DNA from: Aricia agestis
Lineage: Eukaryota; Arthropoda; Insecta; Lepidoptera; Lycaenidae
Assembly: GCF_905147365.1 (NCBI RefSeq)
Contig: NC_056409.1
Coordinates: 8,127,001 to 8,191,000 of the forward strand
Direction: 5' to 3'
DNA length: 64,000 nt
The notes beneath the pieces are model-generated. The model did not search any database. It saw only the letters and a list, made by a program, of their open reading frames with translations, and was not told where the DNA came from. The position numbers were made by a program, and so were the translations under genes. Positions within the stretch are counted from its first letter, which is position 1. Every line of letters begins with the position of its first letter. Of this stretch, positions 35,618 to 45,480 are shown in pieces.

Positions 35618-35820
35618 TCAAAAGTTCGAAACGTAATGTTGGTCGAATTTATTGCTAATTTACGCCATTGAAGGTCAAACAAAGGTTAAACGTATTTGTT
35701 CAAAAATATAAGTAACTAATGGGTATTTTTTTCGTTTAAATACAGAAAAACGATCTCTGACCTTATTCCTCGAAATGTTTTTGTAATGAGCAAAATTAAA
35801 AAAAAATGGACAATCCCCAT
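35618..35820 (+). mobile_element. GGGATTGTCC transposon remnant, 3' part
   Basis: Matches the right 200 bases of the elements at 41262-41732 and 57535-58021: AAAAGTTCGAAACGTAATG, GGTCAAACAAAGGTTAAACG, ACCTTATTCCTCGAAATG, ending AAATGGACAATCCC. The left half is missing. Confidence 0.75.
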
Positions 35821-36489
35821 TGTATGCACTTGTGTTGTTCTAACAATCACCGAAGAGAAATGTCAGTCAGTTATGTTGTTCTAACACTAAGCGGTATTTT
35901 CAGTAGTTCAATTTACATAGAAAACGCAAAGCAATTGTGTTGTTTTAATGCACAATTTATTAATGGCCATAGACTAAATCCAAAATCGCTATAAACTCGA
36001 TTTCGGCAAAAATGTTAGTTATGTTGTTTTAGAAATCATCGATTCAATTATAGCCTGGTAAAGAATGATGTCAATATCATGACATCATTCTTACAGCAAA
36101 TAATGGCATAATTGCATAACATAATATACATCTGAGTCCTCAGAAATTCTTTTATCCACTGAACACGCGTAACATGAAATTTAAAAAGACGTTTGGAATT
36201 ATTTGAGCTAAAACAAAATCACCCAGAGGAATGTCTCTCTCGCCTCCACCGCAGTACCGTCATTAGAGAGTAGGAGAAGTGCTTAATAAAACGTCGTGAA
36301 GATAAGGGACATGGATATCACAAACTCCAGAAGAGCCGCCTTTGGAAGGCTGGTGCTATGACACATTAAGATGTGTCATAGCACCAGCCTTTAATAAGTC
36401 AAAAAGAGTGTCAGGACCACAGACATAGATCAAGATAGATACCGCATGTGTGTGTAATTCGCGTGCCATCTAGTGTTCCCAAACAGTCA
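35821..36489. other. sequence with GTTGTTYTAA repeats and hairpins
   Basis: Four loose repeats of GTTGTTYTAA occur between 35830 and 36035. A hairpin with 13-bp arms lies at 36061-36092, and a perfect one with 21-bp arms at 36346-36391. No gene. Confidence 0.5.
36346..36391. repeat. perfect hairpin, 21-bp arms
   Basis: The left arm starts AAGGCTGGTGCTATGACAC; the loop is TAAG and the right arm is an exact reverse complement. No TSD or TIR signature. Confidence 0.85.
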
Positions 36490-36690
36490 GGACCCAGCTT
36501 GTTGGACCATTTGTATATCGCTCGAGACCGTACCTTTTTCAGGATAAAAATGTAAAAGTATCATGTTTTTACTCAAAGTATCTCCGTACCGAATTTCAGC
36601 AAAATCGGTTTAGCGGTTTGAGCGTGAAGAGGTTACAGATAGACAGATAGACCGACACACTTTCGCATTTATAATATTAGTACGGATATA
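36490..36690 (-). mobile_element. Helitron-like fragment
   Basis: Contains AAAATCGGTTTAGCGG, GCGTGAAGAGGTTACAG and CTTTCGCATTTATAATATTA, the landmarks of the 24591-25398 family in the same orientation. Confidence 0.7.
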
Positions 36691-36721
36691 GTACATAGTA
36701 TTATATTTGTATTAATTATGT

Positions 36722-36790
36722 AAAAGAGTATACAGTAGACATTATTGTCACTAGGCGGTAGTGACAATAATGTCTACTGTATACTCTTTT
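36722..36790. repeat. perfect hairpin, 32-bp arms
   Basis: The left arm AAAAGAGTATACAGTAGACA... (36722-36753), a 5-base loop GGCGG, and an exact reverse complement at 36759-36790. Confidence 0.9.
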
Positions 36791-36831
36791 TGTGATATTA
36801 ATTTAAAAAAAAATACGATCTTTCTTATTAG

Positions 36832-37173
36832 ACGTGGGAGAGCCAATCTTCGGCACGAATGGGCTAGCACGACCGGGGAAATACCACGTTCTCACAGAAA
36901 ACCGGCGTGAAACAGCGCTTACGCTGTGTTTCGCCGAGTGGGTGGGTGAGTTTACCGGAGGCCCAATCCCCTACCCTATTCCCTTCCCTATCCTCCCCTA
37001 TTCCCTTCCCTTCCTATCCCTACACTCCCCTATTACCCTATTCCCTATTAAAAGGCCGGCAACGCACCTGCAGCTCTTCTGATGCTGTGGCCTGTGAGTG
37101 TCCATGGGCGACGGAAGTTGCTTTCCATCAGGTGACCGTTTGCTCGTTTGCCCCCTTATTTCACAAAAAAAAA
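36832..37173 (+). mobile_element. lepidopteran SINE, copy 3
   Basis: ACGTGGGAGAGCCAATCTTC to CCCCCTTATTTCACAAAAAA. Carries the same head, pyrimidine-rich middle (CCCTATTCCCTTCCC units) and A-tail as copies 1, 2 and 4. Confidence 0.85.
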
Positions 37174-38189
37174 CCTCAAAAAAAATTAAGGAACATCTAT
37201 CAGCATGGTTATTTTAAGTGTCTTTCTTAGTGTTAGGAGGCGGGTGGTGAGTTTACTATGATATTATATAAATATATAGTAACGAATACGAAACGGGAAA
37301 AATAATATTATAGTGTGTACAAGTTGTGAATACTTATAAGTTATAACGTTTTTTTTTTTTGTATAAGCCTACTATTTATTTAAAAATACCTATTCACACA
37401 ATGGGGTGGAGTAAAAAATATGTATCAAGATCCTTGTATGTATGGGAAACCAGTTTTCAAAGAAGGACGGAAAGTCCTCGAATATCTCCAATGGTAGATG
37501 TTCCAAATACCATATTATATCTTAGTATATATAAATTATTTGTTTTTGTATATTTTTATACTAATATAAAGTGGGTACAACATGTTTTTAATTTTTTTAA
37601 ATAAGCCACGTCCAGCCGAGGTAAGTCTTGACTAAGAAAAGTTCACGTCATTTGTCGTGGCCACCACTTCGCAGCTCGCAATTATTTTCTTTGTGGCCCT
37701 TTTAACTGAATTATCAATGAAAGATTAAAAACATTTGTGATGATATGATACTCCCAGATAATTATAATGTTTTGATATAAATAAATAAAGTATTAATTAA
37801 AACGTCTCAAGTGATAGACTTATAATAATATTTTGTGTTGTATAATATCATAGTATCATAATTCATCAGCATCTAGAATGATTGAAAATGTTACGACGTC
37901 AGACGTTCTTTCTCTCAAAGTTTTTACGAGTGGATTATTTTGTAAACCATGATAATGTTATAATCACGCCTACATTAAAATCCTGCACTCATACACAAAC
38001 TAATAATACAGCCTACCATCCACAGTATAACAAGCTATGTATCTTTTGTAATAGTAAGTATATAATATTTTCTTTCATAGTTAAACAAAAATTTAATCTA
38101 TCGGAATTAATTTTAAGTTCACTATTTATGTAAGTACGCAGTTTAATTATACCTAAAACTTTACCTAGAACAGATTAACTGAAACATTA
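37174..38189. other. unassigned intergenic sequence
   Basis: AT-rich, no repeat with a second copy in the window and no convincing gene. Open frames at 37359-37604 and 37882-38133 lack recognisable domains. Confidence 0.4.
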
Positions 38190-38325
38190 TAAAAAATCGG
38201 CCAACTGCGAGTCGGACTTGCGCACGAAGGGTTCCGTACGATTATAGGGAAAAAATAGGCGAAATATTGTGTTTTTGTATAGGAGCCCCCCTAAAATATT
38301 TATTTTATTTTAATTTTATTATTAA
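38190..38325 (+). repeat. CGGCC repeat, copy 3, left part
   Basis: AAAAAATCGGCCAACTGCGA to TTTTAATTTTATTATTA, then interrupted by the Helitron-like element at 38326. It resumes at about 39437. Confidence 0.8.
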
Positions 38326-39436
38326 CTAGCTTTTGCCCGCGGCTTCACTCGCGTGGAATTCGAAAATCGTGTACAATACGAATATTCTTGCAAATATCCT
38401 TTAGAAACATGATGTTTTTCCAAGACCAATAGTAGCCTATGTTACTCTCTATCCTTTCAACTAAGTCGATGCCAAAAATTAACTCAACACTAACGACGCA
38501 ACATGTTTTTGCTTGGCAACATTACCAGGAGGGGGGGGGAAGAGTTTGGGGGGGCGTAGCCCGCCCAAGTACCGGCCGGAGGCAAAGCATGTTAATCAAA
38601 CGACACTCAAAATCTATATGTAAAGTTTTGGTTAGATTAATTTTACTTTTAATAAATAACTGTGTTTGATCCTAAAGGAGAATTAAAACTCAACACTAAC
38701 GACGCAACACGTTTTTGCTTGGCAACATTACCAGGTGGGGAAGGGGGGGGTTTGGGGGGGCTGTGCACCCCCAAGTAGGGGCAGGGGCAAAGCCTCCCAC
38801 ATATTAATCAAACGACATGCAAAATCTGCATGTTTAGTTTTGGTTAGATTAATTTTACTTTTAATAAATAACTTTGTTTGATCCTAAAGGAGAATTAAAA
38901 CTCAACACTAACGACGCAACACGTTTTTGCTTGGCAACATTACCAGGTGGGGGGGTGGTTTGGGGGGGGCGCAGCCCCCCCAAGTAGGGGCAAGGGCAAA
39001 GCCTCCCGCATATTAATCAAACGACAGGCAAAATCTGCATGTTTAGTTTTGGTTAGATTAATTTCACTTTTAATAAATAACTTACTTTGATTCTAAAGGA
39101 GTAAAACGCAACACTAACGATGCAACACCATTTTGCTTAGCAACATTACCAGGAGGGGGGGGGGGGGTTTGGGGGGGCGCAGCCCCCCCAAGTAAGGGCA
39201 GGGGCAAAGCCTCCCGCATATTAATCAAACGACACGCAAAATCTGCATGTTTACTTTTGGTTACATTAATTTCACTTTTAATAAATAACTTACTTTGATT
39301 CTAAAGGAGGAGTAAAACTTATCACTAACGACGCAACACCATTTTGCTTAGCAACATTATCAGGGGCGTAGCCCCCCCAAGTACCGGCCGGGGGCAAAGT
39401 CCGGAGAATTAAAACTCAACACTAACGACGCAACAT
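38326..39436 (-). mobile_element. Helitron-like element carrying a G-rich tandem array
   Basis: Begins (plus strand) CTAGCTTTTGCCCGCGGCTT, the reverse of a CTAG 3' terminus. It sits inside a CGGCC repeat whose two halves continue on either side. The interior is the tandem array described separately. No Rep/helicase frame. Confidence 0.7.
38482..39436. repeat. tandem array, five units of about 206-212 bp plus a partial
   Basis: Units start near 38482, 38688, 38900, 39106, 39317 and 39414 with ACTCAACACTAACGACGCAA. Each carries GGCAACATTACCAGG, a G-run of 6-12, then GGGGGGGCGCAGCCCCCCC (hairpin) and AATCAAACGACA. G-tracts could form quadruplexes on the plus strand. The last full unit is internally deleted. 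Confidence 0.85.
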
Positions 39437-39535
39437 GTTTTTGTTTTGTTTTTAGTAAGTATATTATGTTTTTATAGCGGCAACTGAAATACATAATCTG
39501 TGAAATTTCAGAAATCTAGCTATAGCGGTAGCGAG
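39437..39535 (+). repeat. CGGCC repeat, copy 3, right part
   Basis: TTTTTATAGCGGCAACTGAA, AAATTTCAGAAATCTAGCTA then truncation after TAGCGGTAGCG. The terminal GGGTACGGAACCC is missing. Confidence 0.7.
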
Positions 39536-39865
39536 AAGCTTAATTTAAAATTGATTGTGACCAAAACATTTCGTCGTAAACGCGGTGGTACCGCAGTCTT
39601 TCACATTTGGCAATTGTTGAAATACTTTACGAGTTCGGTACAGAGAGACCTCGTATACACTATACATCACGCCCCCGGAACTCTTACAGCTGATTGTACA
39701 ATGTACAGGGAAGAGATATATTATCGATATTATTACTTTTCTTGTCGATATTTTATATTCAATTTTCAGCTAACAATAGAATTCAGAAAGAACTCGAGCA
39801 ACTCAAAAGAAGGATGTGTTTACCCAGTTTAATTTAATTTAAGAATTAAAGATTTGTTACTTTTT
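39536..39865. other. unassigned sequence
   Basis: Contains part of an open frame (39500-39832, plus) that begins within the CGGCC repeat and has no recognisable domain. Confidence 0.35.
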
Positions 39866-40281
39866 TATTAGGGTTCTGTAGCCAAAGGGTAAAAACAGGA
39901 CCCTATTACTAAGACTTGTCTGTCCGTCTGTCTGTATGTCGCCAGGCTGTATCTCAAGAACCGCTACAGCTAGACTTCTGAAATTTTCACAGATTGTGTT
40001 TATTTGTTGCCGCTATAACAACAAATACTAAAAACAAAATAATATTAATATTTAAGGGGGGCTCCCATACAACAAACGAGATTTTTGCTTGCCTTTTTTG
40101 CTCGATATCAATAATGGCAACAGATGAAATTTTCAGAAAGGCCTTAAATATATTATGTGTACTTTAACAATTAATATTTAAATATCTTCCATACAAAAAA
40201 CACAATTTTTAGCCTATTCTTGCTCTATAGCGGTACGGAACCCTTCGTGTGCGAGTCCGACTGGCACTTGGCCGATTAATT
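39866..40281 (-). repeat. CGGCC repeat, copy 4 (full length, inverted)
   Basis: Plus strand starts TTAGGGTTCTGTAGCCAAAG and ends CGAGTCCGACTGGCACTTGG then CCGATT: both family termini are present. The GTCT microsatellite and the TATAGCGGCAAC-type core are recognisable. Confidence 0.85.
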
Positions 40282-41096
40282 TTTATTTTGTTTTTTGTTT
40301 TTAACATTAAAAAAACTACATTGTCATAATTTACTACTCCTATTATACAAACCACACAATAATAATAAATAATATGTTACTTACCTTCTGTTGTTCATGA
40401 AACTATTAAGTACCTACAACAAAATATTAATTTTATTTACGCCATTTCTTTATACATCTATCCTAAAAACAAAACACTTAAAATAAGTATATTTATTATT
40501 TATCCTACATCGTCGTATCGACACAGGATATAACATCCCTATATCGCGTCGGAGATACGTATATGTTAAGCAGGTAGCACTGAATTAGTAAAATGTAATC
40601 CTTCGGAAGAATAGAATGCGGCTGTAATAATGGAATACGCCCCGCTGGATTATTTTAAATAATATCACGTCAAAGGAAATGCTTAGAGTACTTTTTTCCG
40701 ATACTTTTACTCGTAATTCTTTGTGCTCAGTGGGATTCGTGAAAAAACGATCATGACTTTGCTAATATTGGTGTATAGCACGGGCTCCCAAACTGTGCGC
40801 CGCGGCGCCCTGAGTCGATCCTTCATCATTATCCGAAACCACAAATAATATAAAATAAAAATATTATAATAATTAATTATGCAAAGCAGTATACGGTATA
40901 TAGTACGGTACCTGCTTAACTAACAAGGAACCCTTATAGTTACCTTGGAAGTCGGTTAAAATTTGTGGTTAAAATAATATTTGCTTATATTTTACCTGAT
41001 GTTAATAAAAGAGGCTTACAAGCTTCCAAGAGGCTGCAGCTAGAAACGCTGCACGCTGTAACATGCTTCTACAATTTTTGTTCAAATATCAAAGGC
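40282..41096. other. unassigned sequence with a hAT-like end
   Basis: At about 40782-40815, GGGCTCCCAAACTGTGCGCC then GCGGCGCCCTG resembles one terminus of a hAT MITE; the other terminus is not found. The rest is unassigned. Confidence 0.35.
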
Positions 41097-41160
41097 GAAC
41101 GCTACGACGTCGCGTAGCGGGAGACGTCGTGGACGTCTACGACTCGTAGACGAGCTACAT
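41097..41160. repeat. CTACG/CGTAG cluster
   Basis: Dense palindromic run with GACGTCGCGTAGCGGGAGAC and CGTCTACGACTCGTAGACG. Compare 16503-16600 and 44619-44680. Confidence 0.5.
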
Positions 41161-41261
41161 ATTGCTTTGGCGAATCGCTGATGTCAAGTCTATGAAAAGT
41201 TTGTTGCTGGCCAATCACTAGTGTTCCTTTCAGCTTTATCAACCTCAGTAATCAGTTTCAA

Positions 41262-41732
41262 TGGGCATTGTCCAAAAAAAATCACATGTACTTTTTATAT
41301 TTTTTTTTCGTTAAAATAGGGTATTTTAAGAATATAAATTAAATAAGTTTGAAATTCATTGGCTAGTTTCTTCTCAATACATTTTTAAAGTTTCGCTCTG
41401 ACGTCATCATCGGCCGCCAATTGACCTCTGCATATGTTTTAAATTTCCTTTCAATCTTATTTATAATGGATGGTTCGACAATTGCAAGTTCTCATTATGT
41501 GAAAGCTGATAGGAGAAGCTTACCAAAAGTTCGAAACGTAATGTTGGTCGAATTTATTGCTAAATAACGCCATTAAAGGTCAAACAAAGGTTAAACGTAT
41601 TTGTTCATAAATATAAGTAACTAATGGGTATTTTTTTCGTTTATATACAGAAAAACGATCAATGACCTTATTCCTCGAAATGTTTTTGTAATGAGCAAAA
41701 TTTAAAAAAAAATGGACAATCCCAATTGTAAT
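41262..41732 (+). mobile_element. non-autonomous DNA transposon (GGGATTGTCC family)
   Basis: Left end GGGCATTGTCCAAAAAAAAT, right end AAAAAAATGGACAATCCC, an inverted pair of about 18 bp. The body is shared with 57535-58021 over its whole length and with 35618-35820 in part. No transposase frame. Confidence 0.8.
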
Positions 41733-41752
41733 GATCCTAATTTCATCAGTAT

Positions 41753-41931
41753 ACAGTCAGTAACGGATTAGCTCTTAATCAAATTAAGCAATTGCCTAGG
41801 GCATCACGTCTGAGGTCTGAGTCGTCTTTACCAGAAGAGTAAAGGTCCAAAAACCGATTCTAGTTGAGATCCGAATAGGGGGACAGGCATGGATTGCTAA
41901 GGGCATCAAGTAGTCTTAATCCGTCACTGTA
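41753..41931. mobile_element. short MITE with CAGTGACGGATTAAG ends
   Basis: CAGTCAGTAACGGATTAG at the left is mirrored by CTTAATCCGTCACTG at the right, with TA at both junctions. It abuts the next MITE. Confidence 0.55.
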
Positions 41932-41933
41932 TA

Positions 41934-42188
41934 CAGTGTGTAACAAAAATAGGTATAAGTAATACTTAAGGGTGTATATTGTTCCTTGTATAGAGTTCAC
42001 TGTGAAAGTAGCAGCGCTGAAAGACGAATTTTTTTTTCACTTTTGCCCATACGGCAAGGGCCCGAGCGTCACGAGTTTCCCCATACAAAAGTGAAAAAAA
42101 ATTGGGTCTTTCAGCGCTGCTACTTTCACTCTCTACAAGGAACACGTACACACCCTAAAGTATTATCACTTATTTTTGTTACATCCTG
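41934..42188. mobile_element. foldback MITE (TGTAACAAAAATAAGTG family), copy 2
   Basis: TA-flanked, with arms starting CAGTGTGTAACAAAAATAGG and ending TTATTTTTGTTACATCCTG. Same palindromic layout as 25899-26158. Confidence 0.85.
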
Positions 42189-43624
42189 TATAGGTCAAGT
42201 GTAAAATAGCTTTAAAAGGTCTGTTAAAGGCATAAGGATCACCTTTTATTAAACCAAACAATTTCAGGCTACATTACGTCCATGCGACTAGGATGTAACA
42301 GTAATATTGCGAACAAAGGTGCGGACTGCGGCGTCCGCAGTATTTTATAATGGAGTGTGGAGTAACATCATAAATTAGTATGCGCCTACTAAGGTGGCTA
42401 ACGGCCGTCATATATTATGTAGCGGGTGACTTTCATTTAAATTACCGGAGCAGTGCCCTGTCCTGGACCACCGTATAGTTACTGTATAGTGTTGGTATTA
42501 AGGTGCTACACACAACCTGAATAATATTTGGGACTATTCCGAAAGCAACCTACAAGAGCTGTGGCGGCGTAGAAATACGTTTATAAGTCTATTATAATTT
42601 ACAATGCTTACAGTAGTATTCGTAATTCGTAATTATTTATTACTTTAAAGTGATTACAGATTATAATATTATTAGAGGTCCTACTTCCAATGACGGGATT
42701 GAAACTACGGAGTTTACTTTGCTTTAATAACAATTAATTTCTAATATATTTTACACTGAAACAGTGTTCGAAATCAAACAACAGCTATAATCCGTACTCT
42801 CTGTGTAACGTATTAAGGATGAAAAGTTAGTCGGTGATATAAAATAGGCTGCTCGAGGTACTCCTCCGTACGAGCGCAGCTTCACTTGAGCAAACAACAT
42901 ATTTTATCCCGTTTGACTCCACTCCGTGGTGGGTAGTTTGAACATAAATAATGTTGCGCTTTTCGTTATCCCACGGCGCGGCGCGGTGTTGCCGACGGTG
43001 AAATTTCGGATATATTTACGACATATTATTAACGGGCAACATTTCCTCTGCATCTGCGCGCGTAATTTTATAAACACTCTGCTCCTTTAGTGCCTGACAT
43101 TAACGTTTTAATATTTTTACGCTTTGAGTAGGGTTGTTTCGTATGCCTATAATTCTGTTAAGGGCTCTCTTTGAAGACAATTTTTTTCGTTAAATAAATA
43201 TGATAATTTTTAAGTTTGTATTTTTGAGAAAAATAATTTTGTAAATTGCAATAACGGCTTCAACCTTTACGTCATGTTCCTTTTCCTTGATTAATATACT
43301 ACTAGCAGAATTGGTCATTCAGTCTAAAACGAAATCTAGCTTAATGCCTTTATTTATTTACTGTAAGATCTAGCGGTAATCCTCACATAGCGAACGTTAT
43401 GAATTGTCTATTGTAATATTGTGCCCAGTCCTCGTCCCTCGATAAATTGTTTCATGGCTGTCAGTCGGAACTCGGAGGTAAATCCCGTTCCAACTGTACG
43501 TACATTTATCAAACTTGCAACGTGATGGACATAGAAAATCTCCAAAATTATGACGCACGAGGGTCGATGCTTCTGAATTTATAAAAACGTTGATGCTAGT
43601 AACCCCCGGTGATGACTGCATCAA
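42189..43624. other. mostly single-copy region
   Basis: No repeat with another copy in the window. 42855-43080 is GC-richer with motifs such as CCACGGCGCGGCGCGGTG. The minus-strand open frame at 43397-43624 lacks a recognisable domain. It may contain regulatory sequence. Confidence 0.35.
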
Positions 43625-43870
43625 GGTGTCGGTAGCATTCGCGTGTGATGTAACACTATAGATTCAACTTTGAGCATTACGCACTGTTGACTTCACTGTC
43701 ACGTTACCACGTAGCATTGATCTTACAAGTTGTATCAAGATGTATCATTACAAGGTGCGCATTGTAATGCTCGGTTCTCCTTCCTTACTGATGTAATGCT
43801 CGACTCTGTAACGTTACATTACAAGGAAATGCTCCTTGTGAGGGAGCATATTTATATAATCCAAGTCGAG
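43625..43870. repeat. GCATTAC-type repeat, copy 2
   Basis: Shares TTACAAGTTGTATCAAGAT and ACAAGGTGCGCATTGTAATG with 22957-23185. The end contains AAATGCTCCTTGTGAGGGAGCA, a foldback of the ATGCTCCCTCAC unit. Confidence 0.6.
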
Positions 43871-44580
43871 CAAAAAAGCGGCACGGCCGTACTATCCTTT
43901 TCTCGAACCAATTCAGACTCTTTTTGACCCCCCCTATAACTTCATTGTGGATAAACCAGCAAGCCTGAATTTTCAGTTGCTAAGCAAGCATTGTATAAAC
44001 ACGGTATATTTAAAATTTTATTCAATTTGCACCAGTAGTTTAAGAACTGTAACTTGTTAAAATTTCTTAATTTTGTCACTGACTGACTGACTGACTGACT
44101 GACCGATCACCAAAAGTCTAAGGCACTTCTAGCAGACATAGAACCTTCAAATTTAGAATATAATTAGTGTTTAGTGTCTAAATCAAGGAAAAATTCAAAT
44201 ATTTCAAAATTTCTGTCCAGTTTTCTAGATACACTAACTTCATAAATAACTTTGTAATCCCATATAAATGCATAGGATTACAAAGTAATATTTGCGGTTT
44301 ATGAATCATTGTACCCGTACCATCAATATCTCCGGTTTATCGTCGGTAGAGAGATATCTAGCTCTTAATTAAGGGAAAACCTAATAAACATTTCATAAAT
44401 GCTGTCCAGTTTTCTTCTTCTTTCTCTATCTTCGTGAATAACTTTGTAATCCCATATACATGTATAAGATTACAAAGTTACATTAATTGCAATTTATGAA
44501 TCATTCTACCGGTACCATCGATATTTCCTAGAGAGAGGGATATAATCTACACATTTAGCTACGTATTTTCATCTATATAA
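43871..44580. repeat. degenerate 193-bp direct repeat with GACT microsatellite
   Basis: A (GACT)n tract at 44078-44103. Two divergent copies start at 44244 and 44437 with AATAACTTTGTAATCCCATA and share ATTACAAAGT, TTTATGAATCATT, ACC.GTACCATC and a following GAGAG..GATAT block. Each copy also holds a local palindrome ACTTTGTAATCC...GGATTACAAAGT. Confidence 0.65.
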
Positions 44581-44618
44581 AATATTATGATAATAGTAAG
44601 TTGGCACAAAATATCATA

Positions 44619-44680
44619 CTGCTACGCGAAGTGCTACGGGCAGATGCGTAGCAGTCATAGTCTCGTAGCACACTCTACGG
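44619..44680. repeat. CTACG/CGTAG cluster
   Basis: CTGCTACGCGAAGTGCTACG and GATGCGTAGCAGTCATAG then CTCGTAGCAC. Third such cluster in the window. Confidence 0.45.
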
Positions 44681-44724
44681 ATTTCGAACACAAATCACAT
44701 TCAATATTAAACACACATCCCTAC

Positions 44725-44960
44725 ACGGTAATTCAGCATTACATGCATTTACGTGACAGTATTAATTGTTGCATGACATGCCGATCATGAAATGATCATG
44801 CGTGCATGTAATGCACGCATGATCATGATAAAGGACGAAAAATTAAAGAACTTGTCAATCAATGTACAGCACGTAGTTTACATGTCATTCGCATTATTCA
44901 CTACAATAAACGACCATGCGTGCATTACAGCACGAAACGCATATAATGCTGAATTACCGT
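44725..44960. mobile_element. MITE with ACGGTAATTCAGCATTA ends
   Basis: Terminal ACGGTAATTCAGCATTA is mirrored exactly by TAATGCTGAATTACCGT. Inner GCATGCG/CGTGCATTA and ATGATCATG motifs recur in both directions. 236 bp, non-coding. Confidence 0.75.
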
Positions 44961-45480
44961 CTAGGTAGTGCTTATATTTCTTACTTCCTGATTAAGCATA
45001 GTAAATGTATATACCTATGTATTTTACGTAGTACATCAGTCTGCCATGATGACATTATCACAGTGTAATATAGACCACCCATTATGGGATAATATTGTTA
45101 GCAAATACCAATAGCGTCAGCGTAGAGGCTCGTTCACAAGAGATACATTTCGGTTTAAGTTATTTTGGCTCTAATAAAACTTTTATGCCAACCTCTGATT
45201 ATTACTTTTATGCCAAATATTTGGGGCATATTCTTATTAGCTAGCGACGATGCCCGGTAGCTAATTTCTGAGGTTACATAATATTATGTTTCTATTAATT
45301 AGCAGCGCGTTTGCGCTAAAGTCAACATATTGCCCATCAGCAAGCTGTTGAACAGCCTAAAATTGTTTTTCAACCTGTGGGTTGCTTCTGTAGGAGGGTC
45401 AGGTCCTACAGAAGCAAGAATTAAGTTTAAAAAAACAATATACGTACTTAATAAGGGATTCTGAGCCCAACCCGATTAGA
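44961..45480. other. unassigned sequence with one hairpin
   Basis: A perfect hairpin with 14-bp arms (TTGCTTCTGTAGGA) lies at 45382-45417. Nothing else recognised. Confidence 0.45.
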
